Shown in pieces: positions 37,301 through 45,163 of a DNA stretch of 64,000 bases; the stretch's first letter is position 1; each line of letters begins with the position of its first letter. The position numbers and the translations under genes are program-made. The notes below the pieces were generated by a model. That model was not told where the DNA came from. It ran no database searches and worked only from the letters and a program-made list of their open reading frames with translations. The stretch is from Acidimicrobiales bacterium (GTDB lineage: Bacteria; Actinomycetota; Acidimicrobiia; Acidimicrobiales; SHLQ01): positions 71,623 to 135,622 of the forward strand of contig JAHDCX010000012.1 in the NCBI GenBank assembly GCA_020629635.1, in the 5' to 3' direction.

Positions 37301-37736
37301 ACACCGTCGGCAGACCATGTGCCCGTGCCGCCTCTGCGAATCGGACGACCCCGTAGAACCCGTTGCGGTCGGTCAACGCCAACGCCGACAACCCGAGGCG
37401 GACCGCTTCCTCCGCCAGATCCTCCGGCCCCGATGCCCCGTCCAGAAAGCTGAAGTTGGAGTGGCAGTGCAACTCGGCGTAAGGAGCCACCGACGTCGGG
37501 CGCACCAACTCCGGCGGCTCGTACGCCTCACGATGCCGCGACCACGCCGGACTGTCGCCCCCCGTGCGCAGCACCCCACTCGTCGGTTCCTCGGTCGATG
37601 CCCCACGTGGCCCCTCCCGCACCGCCGGCCCATCGCTCACCCACTCATCGGCACTCGGCGAATCCGGGCGCGTCCCGCGATCCGACATTCGCCGTTCCAA
37701 CTCCGACCACGGCACCGGCGGATTACGCCAACCCAT
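34338..37736 (-). CDS. dnaE2: error-prone DNA polymerase III alpha subunit DnaE2
   Basis: About 1132 residues. The short N-terminal GWRNPPVPWSELERRM motif is typical of DnaE2. It is followed by a PHP domain (ELHCHSNFSFLDGAS), the polymerase core with GRGSAANSAVCYALG and the catalytic PDIDID, a helix-hairpin-helix region and a C-terminal OB fold. It lacks the long tau-binding tail of replicative DnaE1. DnaE2 does translesion synthesis with ImuA' and ImuB as an SOS mutasome; both partners are 6 kb away. I use the ATG at 37736 (a GTG at 37754 is also in frame). An SOS box lies 146 bp upstream. Confidence 0.95.
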   Translation of the reverse strand: MGWRNPPVPWSELERRMSDRGTRPDSPSADEWVSDGPAVREGPRGASTEEPTSGVLRTGGDSPAWSRHREAYEPPELVRPTSVAPYAELHCHSNFSFLDGASGPEDLAEEAVRLGLSALALTDRNGFYGVVRFAEAARAHGLPTVFGTELTLPEGDLVVIARGPVGYARLARAISEGQMAGEKGAPAYTLDRLTELAEGSWMVLTGTDRGPVARALAGHGPSAAGGVVDDLVSRFGAVNVAVELWDHATPLCTTRNDALARLGIERGLTVVATNDVRYAHQGHRKLATALASVGHRRSLDEHDGWLPAASMAHLRSGDEQTRRFARYPGVVEAAQRIGLECAFDLQLVAPNLPPYPCPEGHDEMSWLRELTARGARRRYGNRSDEMVSGAWAQIDHELDLIASLGFPGYFLIVHDIVDFCRRADIYCQGRGSAANSAVCYALGITNADAVALGLLFERFLSPERDGPPDIDIDIESGRREEVIQYVYERYGREHTAQVANVITYRSRSAVRDMAKALGYATGQQDAFSKKLDGWTSLGSQLEQLPDDVAVLASELEHAPRHLGIHSGGMVICDRPVVEVCPVEWARMENRSVLQWDKDDCAATGLVKFDLLGLGMLSAIHYAIDFIAEHHELDVDMATMPQDPEVYDMICRADTIGVFQIESRAQMATLPRLKPRMFYDLVVEVALIRPGPIQGGSVHPYIRRRNGKEPVTYLHPLLEKSLSKTLGIPLFQEQLMQMAIDVAGFTPAEADQLRQAMGSKRSRLRMEQIRARLYDGMAERGIVGDIADQIWEKLAAFANYGFPESHSVSFAYLVYASCWLKRYFPASFCAALLNAQPMGFYSPHTLVGDARRHGVEVRTPDINQSGAGATLEWPTPPEDPAFRQPAGSPPETWGHGGPAVRLGIGSIRHVGDDLADVLDAGRPWTSIEDVKRRTGCSIEVLEALATAGAFDSFARPGEKPAEARRRALWEAGAAAQASDARLPGIITGTEAPMLPGMSDREIALANLWATGVAPDGHPTQFHRSDLDGLGVLASSALKEQTSGDRVLVAGVVTHRQRPATASGTTFLNLEDEFGLINVVVSKGCWMRHKHVAMTAIALIVRGRVEIAEGVINVVADRLVEFSMAVPIMSRDFR

Positions 37737-37738
37737 CT

Positions 37739-37828
37739 GCTTTCGCAATCGCACGTTCGCTTCGCTCGGCGTGCTCTGCTGATCGCTTTCGCAATCGCAC
37801 GTTCGCTTCGCTCGGCGTGCTCTGCTGA
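37739..37828. repeat. 44-bp direct duplication upstream of dnaE2
   Basis: 37739-37782 and 37785-37828 are identical, so the period is 46 bp. Each copy contains an imperfect hairpin around GCTTCGC that resembles the dispersed hairpin family. The duplication fills most of the dnaE2 leader between the SOS box and the start. Confidence 0.85.
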
Positions 37829-37875
37829 CTCCTTTGTCTGCCTTGGGTCACCCAGGACGGGGCGCCACTCAAGTC

Positions 37876-37897
37876 AGCGTATCGAACACTTGTTCGC
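37876..37897 (-). promoter_or_regulatory. LexA (SOS) box and -10 of dnaE2
   Basis: TCGAAC-ACTT-GTTCGC at 37882-37897 fits the mycobacterial-type LexA box TCGAAC-N4-GTTCGA with one mismatch. On the minus strand it is followed directly by TACGCT (37881-37876), a possible -10. GTTCGATAC is shared with the imuA' box. Confidence 0.7.
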
Positions 37898-37918
37898 TTG
37901 TCGAAACCTCTCGAATCC

Positions 37919-39781
37919 TCAGGATCCGTGGAAGGCAGCGTCGAAGGTGCAGCGGCCGTCGGCGTAGACCACGCCGTCAGCGCAGGTCGTTTCGATTTCT
38001 CCGTCGCCGAACTGCTCACGGTACAACTCGGCATACGCACCACGCTTCGCCAACAACGTGTCGTGATCGCCGGACTCGATGATGCGACCATGATCGACCA
38101 CGTGAATGACATCGGCGGACTGGATCGTCGAGAGCCGGTGCGCCACCGCCAACGTCGTGCGTCCGCTCACGAGCTCCCCGAGTGCGGCCTGAATCTTGCG
38201 CTCCGACGCCGTGTCGAGGGCAGACGTCGCCTCGTCCAGCACGAGCACACGCGGGTCGTGAAGCAACACTCGAGCGATGGCGATGCGTTGGCGTTCACCG
38301 CCGGAGAGCCGGAATCCTCGCTCCCCGACAACAGTGTCGTAACCGTCGGCGAACTCCATGATGCGATCATGAATCGCCGCTGCCCGGCAGGCCTTCTCGA
38401 CCTCGGCGTCGCTCGCGTCGGGTTTGCCGTAGCAGACATTGTCCCGCAGCGTTCCGGCGAACAGATAGCTCTCTTGAGTCACGAACCCCATCACGTGCGC
38501 CAAGGACTCGAACGACAGCTTCCGAAGATCGACGTCGTCGATGCTCACGACACCCTCCGTCGGGTCGTAAAGCCGAGCCACCAGGTTGAGGATGGTCGAT
38601 TTGCCCGATCCCGAGGGCCCGACGAATGCCACCAAGGTCCCCGGTGAGGCCGTGAACGAAACCGAATCGAGCGTCTCGGGCCCGTCGTCGTAGGCGAAGT
38701 GCACGTCGTCGAAGGCGACCGCGCCTCGCACGTCTTGGGAGCGCAACACCACGGCGTCTTCGGCCTCGACCACATCGGGTTCAGCGTCCAGGTAGGCAAA
38801 GATCCGGCGAAACAGCGCACGGCTCGATTGCAGCTCCACCGTCGTCTCGAGCAGCCGAGCGACGGGGAAGAACAGCTGCGACTGCAGGGTCGTGAATGCG
38901 ACCACCGTGCCGGCAGTCAACGACGAACCACCGTCGATCAAGAAGCCAGCCACGAGGTAGACGAGCACCGGCGTCGCCCCCATGAACGTGCCCACGACGG
39001 TGAAGAACGCCTGGCCGATGACCTGTTGGGCCGTCGCAGCCTCCGCCAGATCGTCGTTCGCCTGCTCGAATCGGGCGATCTCCCGGTCCTGACGGCCAAA
39101 CAACTTCGCGAGTGTGATCCCCGAAACCGACAGCGTCTCCTGCGTGACCACGCTCATCTCTGCAGTTGCAGCCTGGGTTTGCGCCGTGAACCGCTCCCGA
39201 CGCGAACCGACCCAACGGGTGGCGAGTACGAACAGTGGCACGGTCAACAGCGCCAAACCAGTGAGCGGGACCGACAAGAACAACATGGCGATGATCGCCG
39301 AGATGAACGTCACGACATTCGACAAGATGTTCGACAGCGTGGTGGTCACCGCATTCTGGATGCCTCCCACGTCGCTCGTGATTCGGGCCTGCAGGTCACC
39401 GGTGCGGGCTCCCGAATAGAACGAGAGCGACAACTCCTGCAGATGCCCGTACAGACGGTTTCGCAGATCCCGAAGCACGTCCTGGCCAAGCCGGTTGGTG
39501 GCGATGGTCCGCCATACACCCAGAGCCCCACTCGTGGCCGTGACGGTGAGCATCACCAGCGACAGCTGGACGACCAAGCCGAGGTCAGTGTCGCCCTCGG
39601 CCGGAAAGAGTCCGTTGTCGAAGACACGACGAAGGAGCAACGGGTTCACGACGCCGATCGCCGCGACCCCGAGCACAAGACCGACCACGACCGCCACCCG
39701 GCGACGGTGCGGGCCGAACAGAGCGATGACGCGCCCCCAACCGAATTCGTCCTCGTGTCCGGCCCCGCCATCACGTTCCAT
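37919..39781 (-). CDS. ABC exporter, fused permease-ATPase (MsbA/MDR type)
   Basis: A 620-residue half-transporter. Six membrane helices (about 20-310) precede the ATPase domain with Walker A GPSGSGKST, Q-loop VTQESYLF, signature LSGGERQ, Walker B VLVLDEATSALD and the H-loop AVAHRLS. It should act as a homodimer exporting lipids, peptides or drugs. The C-terminus adds an unusual tail with two Cys (TTCADGVVYADGRC). The ATG at 39781 has TAGGCT at 6 nt. Substrate not inferable from context. Confidence 0.9.
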   Translation of the reverse strand: MERDGGAGHEDEFGWGRVIALFGPHRRRVAVVVGLVLGVAAIGVVNPLLLRRVFDNGLFPAEGDTDLGLVVQLSLVMLTVTATSGALGVWRTIATNRLGQDVLRDLRNRLYGHLQELSLSFYSGARTGDLQARITSDVGGIQNAVTTTLSNILSNVVTFISAIIAMLFLSVPLTGLALLTVPLFVLATRWVGSRRERFTAQTQAATAEMSVVTQETLSVSGITLAKLFGRQDREIARFEQANDDLAEAATAQQVIGQAFFTVVGTFMGATPVLVYLVAGFLIDGGSSLTAGTVVAFTTLQSQLFFPVARLLETTVELQSSRALFRRIFAYLDAEPDVVEAEDAVVLRSQDVRGAVAFDDVHFAYDDGPETLDSVSFTASPGTLVAFVGPSGSGKSTILNLVARLYDPTEGVVSIDDVDLRKLSFESLAHVMGFVTQESYLFAGTLRDNVCYGKPDASDAEVEKACRAAAIHDRIMEFADGYDTVVGERGFRLSGGERQRIAIARVLLHDPRVLVLDEATSALDTASERKIQAALGELVSGRTTLAVAHRLSTIQSADVIHVVDHGRIIESGDHDTLLAKRGAYAELYREQFGDGEIETTCADGVVYADGRCTFDAAFHGS

Positions 39782-39787
39782 GCCGGG

Positions 39788-39793
39788 AGCCTA
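39788..39793 (-). promoter_or_regulatory. -10 box of the ABC exporter (TAGGCT), leaderless type
   Basis: Minus-strand TAGGCT with a 6-nt spacer to the ATG at 39781. Confidence 0.5.
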
Positions 39794-39810
39794 GAAGTGC
39801 ATCGATGTGG

Positions 39811-41001
39811 TCAGACCGACGTTCCGAGATCGCTGCGTAGGCGCAGGTACGCGGCGCGGACGGCGAGCGCTTCACGGACTTCGTCGTTCGAGTCGGCGAC
39901 GAAGTCGCTGCGGTAGCTCTCGTCGGTCACGAGACTGACGGCAAACTGCAGTCCGGAGAACGCCGCCACGAAGCCAGCGGCGACCAGATGCAGCCGAGAC
40001 AGGAGAATTGATTCGCCGAACAGCTCGAAGCTCGCCAGTCGTTCATCGGGGAGGTCGCCGAACTCGAGCGTCGTCCACTGAAGCACGGTCTCCTGTCGAA
40101 CCGTCAGCATGCCGAAGCCCACGTAGAAGGCGAAGATCAACAACGTGACGGCGAGCACCTGCGTCGCAAGACCCACCACGAGCCGAAGGGTCAGATTCGA
40201 CCGGGCGGCCCACCCGAGCGGCACCTGGCGCGGCCGCCCGTCGAAACGATCCGTCGCCAGCCCATCGAGCGGCGTCGATTCGAGCTCGGCACAGACCTCG
40301 TCCCAGGTGTCGAACCACCGCAGCTCGTGGATCGCCCCACGCATCGCACCGATGAGGAAGAACAATCCGAGCAGCGCCAGCCCACCGATGACGAGCGCGA
40401 AGAGCGGGAGCGGAAAGTCGTTGACGACCTGCCAGATCTCGGCGTTCAGGAACAGGAACGCGGAGAACAGCAACATGAGCGGCAGAATCCGCCCGAGCAA
40501 CTGCAACACCTGAGTCATGTGTGACCACATTGCGACGAGCCCCCAGCGGATCATCGAGAACAGCCCCCACGAGACCACGAGGTACACCACGATCAGCACC
40601 GCGATGTTGAATCCGACGACGGACAGGAACTCTGCTCCGGTTCGGTGATTCCCGATGAGCGCAAGCACGGGTGGCACGAGGACGAACAACGCCAGCTCAC
40701 CCGGGCCGATGTCGCGTGGGCGCTCGAATGGGCGGCGGCCCCGCAAACGGTTCATCGCCGCCACGGCAGCGCCGACGATCACCAGCCCGAGCACGAACGC
40801 GCCGGCCTGCTCCCAACCTTCGAGCCCGGGACCGAACGTCAGGAACATCTCGGCGAAGAAGACGAGCGTCAGAAACCCGACCGCACGGGTCCAGACGTCC
40901 TCGGACGCTGAAAAGTCGTCGATGAAGTGTGGGATCCCGTGGCGGACGAACCAGTCCTCCGCCTCTGCGACCAGAATGTCGTCGGAGGCGAGCTCGCTCA
41001 C
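39811..41001 (-). CDS. multi-pass membrane protein of unknown function
   Basis: A 396-residue protein with about eight hydrophobic helices, grouped as pairs (for example LFVLVPPVLALI, IAVLIVVYLVVSWGLF, PLMLLFSAFLFL, ALVIGGLALLGLFFLI) and a long soluble loop before the last pair. I do not recognise the family. Its GTG at 41001 overlaps the thrB stop (GTGA), so it is translated with homoserine kinase in the operon phosphoribosyltransferase-thrB-this gene. A transport or stress role is possible, but nothing in the sequence shows it. Confidence 0.75.
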   Translation of the reverse strand: MSELASDDILVAEAEDWFVRHGIPHFIDDFSASEDVWTRAVGFLTLVFFAEMFLTFGPGLEGWEQAGAFVLGLVIVGAAVAAMNRLRGRRPFERPRDIGPGELALFVLVPPVLALIGNHRTGAEFLSVVGFNIAVLIVVYLVVSWGLFSMIRWGLVAMWSHMTQVLQLLGRILPLMLLFSAFLFLNAEIWQVVNDFPLPLFALVIGGLALLGLFFLIGAMRGAIHELRWFDTWDEVCAELESTPLDGLATDRFDGRPRQVPLGWAARSNLTLRLVVGLATQVLAVTLLIFAFYVGFGMLTVRQETVLQWTTLEFGDLPDERLASFELFGESILLSRLHLVAAGFVAAFSGLQFAVSLVTDESYRSDFVADSNDEVREALAVRAAYLRLRSDLGTSV

Positions 41002-41801
41002 TCGTACACGACACCGCGCATGTCGATGTGCCCGATGCTCACCTCGCCACCGTCCGGCAGCGCAGCGGCCAGCCGTTCGGCGTGAGCGGGCTCGCAGAGT
41101 GCCGCCGCAGTCGGCCCCGAGCCCGACAGCCAGGCGCACCACGCGCCATTGGCCTGCATCGCCGCGATCGCTGCCGCCGTGTCGGGCAGTGATTCCAAGC
41201 GCACCGCCTGATGCAGCCGGTCCTGTGCGGCGTCGCTCAAGAGTTCGGTGTCGCCGTTGGTGAGCGCGGCGATCAACAGTGCGGTGTGACCCATGTTGAA
41301 GACTGCGTCTTCCAGCGACACCTGCTTCGGCAGTTTGCCACGCGACTCTTTCGTGCCCGAAAGCGTGTCCGGGACCCAGAGCACCACGTTGGCTTGCAAC
41401 CCGATCGGAATCTTCTCGACTCGGTCGCCGACGGCCACCGTGACGCCGCCGAAGACCGACGGCGCAACGTTGTCGGGATGCCCTTCGAGTTCGGTCGCCT
41501 CGAGAAACAGCCATCGTCGACATTCGTCGACGGTCATGCCCTTCTGGACCGCAGCAGCGGCGAGCCCGGCGACCCGAGCCGACCCGGAGAAGCCCATGCC
41601 ACGCGCTGGTGGAATCGTCGACGTGATCTTGAGGCCCCCGGTTCCTCCAAACTGGCGGAAGACACGAACAGCGAGGTGGTCCTCGCTTCCCACCCCTTCT
41701 TCGGCGAAGTCGACCTCCATGTAGCGGTCGATGGCCATCCCCAACACATCGAACCCTGGCCCAAGGTTTGCCGACGAGGCCGGCACACGAATCGTCGGCA
41801 T
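40998..41801 (-). CDS. thrB: homoserine kinase ThrB
   Basis: A 267-residue GHMP-family kinase that phosphorylates homoserine on the way to threonine. The N-terminus IRVPASSANLGPGFDVLG is the homoserine kinase signature, and the ATP loop appears as PPARGMGFSGSA, a variant of the usual PxxxGLGSSAA. The substrate region ELEGHPDNVAPSVFGG is conserved. Its ATG overlaps the phosphoribosyltransferase stop by 1 nt and its stop overlaps the membrane protein start. Threonine synthase and homoserine dehydrogenase are not in the window. Confidence 0.92.
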   Translation of the reverse strand: MPTIRVPASSANLGPGFDVLGMAIDRYMEVDFAEEGVGSEDHLAVRVFRQFGGTGGLKITSTIPPARGMGFSGSARVAGLAAAAVQKGMTVDECRRWLFLEATELEGHPDNVAPSVFGGVTVAVGDRVEKIPIGLQANVVLWVPDTLSGTKESRGKLPKQVSLEDAVFNMGHTALLIAALTNGDTELLSDAAQDRLHQAVRLESLPDTAAAIAAMQANGAWCAWLSGSGPTAAALCEPAHAERLAAALPDGGEVSIGHIDMRGVVYE

Positions 41802-42292
41802 CAGGCGTCCCGAACGCCGCCCTCGACGAGTGCAGGCAACGTCGACCACGGAAACTCGATCCACTGATCGGTCCGCTTCCAGACGTACTCACACTTGATG
41901 AGCGACGCCGACTTCTCGTAGAGACAGGCCGATCGCACATCGCCGACGACGTCCTCGCAGAAGTCGTACACATGGCGGAGCGTTTTGCCGCTGTCCGCGA
42001 CGTCATCGGCAATCAGGACGCGAGAATCCGTCAGGTCGAACTTGTCGAGGTACGGCGGGAGGGTCGTGGGCACGTCGAGGGTCTCGCCGACTCCGGTGTA
42101 GAACTCGACGTTCATCACGTAGAGGTTCTTCACCGAGAGGGCGTACCCCAGCGACCCGGCCACGAACAAGCCGCCTCGGGCGATGGCCAAAATGATGTCG
42201 GGTCGATACCCGTCGTCGGCCACCTGCGCGGCGAGTTCGCGTACCGCAACCCCATAGGTCGCCCAGTCGAGATGCTCGCGTTCGTCACTCAT
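41801..42292 (-). CDS. purine phosphoribosyltransferase (Gpt/hypoxanthine-type)
   Basis: A 163-residue type I PRTase with the PRPP motif VLIADDVADSGKTL and the early IILAIARGGLFVAG loop. These features match xanthine/hypoxanthine/guanine phosphoribosyltransferases that salvage bases to nucleotides. The base specificity is not clear. The ATG at 42292 has TATGGT at a 7-nt spacer, so it is preferred over the ATG at 42304. It follows imuB by 24 nt but has its own promoter, so expression need not depend on SOS. Confidence 0.85.
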   Translation of the reverse strand: MSDEREHLDWATYGVAVRELAAQVADDGYRPDIILAIARGGLFVAGSLGYALSVKNLYVMNVEFYTGVGETLDVPTTLPPYLDKFDLTDSRVLIADDVADSGKTLRHVYDFCEDVVGDVRSACLYEKSASLIKCEYVWKRTDQWIEFPWSTLPALVEGGVRDA

Positions 42293-42299
42293 CGCCGTG

Positions 42300-42305
42300 A
42301 CCATA
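42300..42305 (-). promoter_or_regulatory. -10 box of the phosphoribosyltransferase operon (TATGGT), leaderless type
   Basis: Minus-strand TATGGT with a 7-nt spacer to the ATG at 42292. It decides the start codon. Confidence 0.5.
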
Positions 42306-42316
42306 GCGACCGCAGC

Positions 42317-43894
42317 TCAATAGGTCCCAGCCAGCCACCAACGACCAGCCTCAAGATGCACCAGGACGGCACGACCATCGTCGAGTACGAGCTGGAAACG
42401 GGCGCGTCGACGGGCGCGAACCGGATCCCACCAGCGTTCGTCGACCGGCCACGGCCCCGCCCATGCGACCACTCGCCCCCGGTCGCGCGACGAGGCAACG
42501 AACCATTCGGGCTCGCCCGACAACTCCCCCCGGCCCGACACGCTCACCACCACCCCATGGACGTCGGTAACCTCGATCGGTCGCTCCTCGAACAACCGCG
42601 CCGGGGAAGGCGCCGGCAACGCGCCAGGCCATGGCCGTTCGTCCACCGCGCTCAGCGATCGACCCGCCAACTCGACCGTCCCCGCCGGGAGAAGCCGTAT
42701 CGCATCGGCGGCCTCACGGCCGCCTCGCCATTCGGCCACCTGCACGTTCTCCACACCGACCAGCGCCTCGAGACGGGCGACCGCACGTCCCGCTCGGAGG
42801 TCGGCCTCAGTCTCCCCACCCCAGAAGCCGAGTTGTCGACCAGCCGCTGGAATGCACTCATCGGGACGCAACACGAGCCGGGTCAGCCCGCCGCTCGGCC
42901 GGACCGCCGGACCGGCCTGAAGCCACCCATCGAGCTGCCACCGGACCCGATCGGTCAGCGCAGCAACCGACAAGGCACCTTCGTGACGCCACCCCCGAGC
43001 GAAGGTCTCCCCATGCTCACTCTCGGCTTCGATCGTGACGCGCGTACACGCTGCCCCTCGTTGCGCGAGTCGATCATGCAACGCGATCGCCAGCGACCGG
43101 GCAGCGAACGCCGCCTGATCGATCCGTTCGATCGGTGGCTCGAGCTCGATCGACTGGGCCATGTCCTCGGGGGGATCGGTCGCGTCCGGGAGACGTTCGT
43201 CCTCACCTCGGGCCCGGGCATGCGCCACCAAACCCGCTCGGCCGAACCGACCGAGCACGTCGGACCGCTCAAAGCCCGCAAACGCTCCGAGCGTCCGGAC
43301 GCCAAGACGCCAGAGCACATCGGTCAGTCCCGGGTCGTCGAGAAGTGTGATCGACAACGGCGCGAGGAAGTCTGGGCCCTCCCCAGAGGGCACGATCATC
43401 GGCGATGCCGATCGCACCCGAGCTGCGAGACGGGCCGTGAAGACCCCATCGGCGATCCCGACCGAGCACGTCGTCCGCCCCTCGAGTGCGTCCTCGACGA
43501 CCTCGGAGATCTTCGCGGCGAGAGACTCGTCGCCTCCGAAATATCGTGAGGGTCCACGAGTCGCGAACAGACACGTCCCGGGCTGCACGATGTCGAGCCG
43601 AGGCGTCAGCTGCTCCAACGCGCCGGCGACCGCCTCGAACGAACGTGCTTCGGCGGCGAGATCGCGTTCGGCGATCGTGAGCTCGGGACAGCGGCCCTGC
43701 GCTTCACGACGCCGCAACCCACGTACCACCCCTGCCCGACGGGCGGCCTCCGAGGAGGCGACCACCCGGTTGGCGTGCAGGACCGCTCCTGCGTCGTCGG
43801 GAGCGATTCCGGCCGCCACCACCGGCCAATCCGCACACCACAGGAGCGCGACTCGCTGTGGCTTTCGCCGCAGATCCTCAGATTCTTCGGCCAT
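42317..43894 (-). CDS. imuB: ImuB, catalytically inactive Y-family polymerase
   Basis: A 525-residue mutasome hub protein. The N-terminus RVALLWCADWPVVAAG takes the place of the DMDAFF catalytic start of active Y-family polymerases, so the metal Asp is missing, as known for ImuB. The Y-family palm and finger layout continues to about residue 340. QLGFWG at 354-359 fits the beta-clamp-binding motif (QLPLWG in mycobacteria). The C-terminal region is the part known to bind ImuA' and DnaE2. It overlaps the imuA' end by 17 nt. Confidence 0.93.
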   Translation of the reverse strand: MAEESEDLRRKPQRVALLWCADWPVVAAGIAPDDAGAVLHANRVVASSEAARRAGVVRGLRRREAQGRCPELTIAERDLAAEARSFEAVAGALEQLTPRLDIVQPGTCLFATRGPSRYFGGDESLAAKISEVVEDALEGRTTCSVGIADGVFTARLAARVRSASPMIVPSGEGPDFLAPLSITLLDDPGLTDVLWRLGVRTLGAFAGFERSDVLGRFGRAGLVAHARARGEDERLPDATDPPEDMAQSIELEPPIERIDQAAFAARSLAIALHDRLAQRGAACTRVTIEAESEHGETFARGWRHEGALSVAALTDRVRWQLDGWLQAGPAVRPSGGLTRLVLRPDECIPAAGRQLGFWGGETEADLRAGRAVARLEALVGVENVQVAEWRGGREAADAIRLLPAGTVELAGRSLSAVDERPWPGALPAPSPARLFEERPIEVTDVHGVVVSVSGRGELSGEPEWFVASSRDRGRVVAWAGPWPVDERWWDPVRARRRARFQLVLDDGRAVLVHLEAGRWWLAGTY

Positions 43895-44585
43895 CGATCA
43901 GCGTCAGGCGAGGAGTGGGCGTGGATGCATCGAGACGGCGCACCGCTCCGTCCTCGCCAGGAAGCGCAAGGGTGGATCGCCGCTCACGCCCTGCCCCGCG
44001 ACGCCCACCGCCGACCACGTCCACCACTCGCGACCGCAGTACCCCATGGCCCCGTCCGACCCCCTCCCATCGGACCGTGTCGCTGCGAAACGTCAGATCC
44101 GCAGACAACTGCAGCCGATCCGAGTGACCGGGGACCTCGACCAGGACCGTGCCCCGTTCTCGGGCACGCGATGCCAGCCGACGCTGTTCCGACGGAGACA
44201 CTCGACGTCGCGGCGAACCAATCATGACCACGTCGACCGCCCCGACCAACGCGCCGACGACCGCGCTCCATTCGTCACGCGACCCTGTGGTGTCCACCAC
44301 CAGCACGCGCTCGACCGCGACACCGACCTCGTGCGCCGCCATCAGCCCTACCCCGTCGATGTCGACGGCCGCAATCCATCCCCCAGTTGCCGTGACTGCC
44401 CCGAGAAGGGCCCAGGCGAGCACACGCGCGGTCGGCCCACCCGACACTCCGATCGTCGACCCTCGTTGCAACCCTCCACCCGGGAGCAACGAAACGAACG
44501 CCTCGGGGACGGGGAGCACCTGCTCCCCGGCGAGGACGACTGGCGCGACGCGTCCGATTTCCTCACGAAGTTCCGCATGAACCAT
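43878..44585 (-). CDS. imuA: ImuA', RecA-like mutasome accessory protein
   Basis: A 235-residue protein similar in layout to a RecA/SulA-type core with a weak P-loop region (STIGVSGGPTARVLAWALLG). The classical Lys of Walker A is absent, as expected for ImuA'. It is the first gene of imuA'-imuB. The ATG at 44585 lies 6 nt after a GATACT -10 box embedded in a LexA palindrome; a TTG at 44603 would lie inside that site. Together with DnaE2 this pair carries out damage-induced mutagenesis in Actinobacteria. Confidence 0.85.
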   Translation of the reverse strand: MVHAELREEIGRVAPVVLAGEQVLPVPEAFVSLLPGGGLQRGSTIGVSGGPTARVLAWALLGAVTATGGWIAAVDIDGVGLMAAHEVGVAVERVLVVDTTGSRDEWSAVVGALVGAVDVVMIGSPRRRVSPSEQRRLASRARERGTVLVEVPGHSDRLQLSADLTFRSDTVRWEGVGRGHGVLRSRVVDVVGGGRRGAGRERRSTLALPGEDGAVRRLDASTPTPRLTLIDGRRI

Positions 44586-44589
44586 CTCA

Positions 44590-44617
44590 CCAGTATCGAA
44601 CAATTGTTCGATACTGG
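44590..44617. promoter_or_regulatory. LexA (SOS) box of imuA'-imuB, 28-bp perfect palindrome
   Basis: The core TCGAAC-AATT-GTTCGA (44596-44611) equals the mycobacterial LexA consensus exactly. The symmetry extends to 28 bp. Confidence 0.88.
44592..44597 (-). promoter_or_regulatory. -10 box of imuA' (GATACT) inside the LexA box
   Basis: Minus-strand GATACT with a 6-nt spacer to the ATG at 44585. LexA bound here would block RNA polymerase directly. Confidence 0.55.
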
Positions 44618-44717
44618 CAAACCATCAGGATTCTCCCAGTTGACGAGGGACCATAGATGCTGTTTCAATGCTTTTCATGATTCATCAAAGCTTCCCCGAG
44701 CTCCCGGACTTCTTTCG

Positions 44718-45140
44718 ATGACCACCGACTTCGAGCGCAGAGAACTCGAGCGCCAGCTCTCCACTGCACACTGGCGCCGCAACACTGCGCTGGCCGACGC
44801 GTCCCGCCTCGAAGATCGGGTCGCCGAGCTCCGCCGTGTCGCCTCTCGAATCGACTGGGCCGCCCAACCGCTCAGCTCCGTCCTCACCGCCGTCGGCGCC
44901 CTCCACACGCTCGACACGTGGGAGGGCAATGCTGCGGTCCAGAGCCGGCGTCGACTTCGAGAGTCGGAGGACCGCACCGACACCGCCCGAAGCCGAATCG
45001 ACGGCTTGGTCGAGGACCTCCGAACTGAGGCCAACGCCGAATCCACTCGACTCGCGACCGCAGAGTCGGTCGCGGCAGCAGAACTCCGACGAATTTGGTC
45101 GATCGAGATCGAACTGGAACGAGACGACGTCCTGATCTGA
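44718..45140 (+). CDS. coiled-coil protein of unknown function (140 aa)
   Basis: A 140-residue highly charged helical protein with heptad-like stretches at both ends (RRELERQLSTAHWRRNTAL and LVEDLRTEANAESTRLATAE). No membrane segment, Cys or known motif. It starts 100 bp from the divergent LexA box. Nothing suggests SOS control on this strand, but the site lies between both genes. The start has no clear ribosome site. It is followed 55 bp later by the transglycosylase gene. Confidence 0.65.
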   Translation: MTTDFERRELERQLSTAHWRRNTALADASRLEDRVAELRRVASRIDWAAQPLSSVLTAVGALHTLDTWEGNAAVQSRRRLRESEDRTDTARSRIDGLVEDLRTEANAESTRLATAESVAAAELRRIWSIEIELERDDVLI

Positions 45141-45163
45141 ACCGTGGGTAGAACTTCCTGCTC

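Noticed and set aside
34470-37967. 1165-codon open frame on the plus strand opposite dnaE2
   Set aside because: It is the antisense shadow of a GC-rich gene. Its product is Arg/His/Pro-rich with no domain, while the minus strand encodes a full DnaE2.
41768-43549. 593-codon plus-strand frame opposite the phosphoribosyltransferase and imuB
   Set aside because: Antisense shadow with Arg/Pro/His-rich composition.
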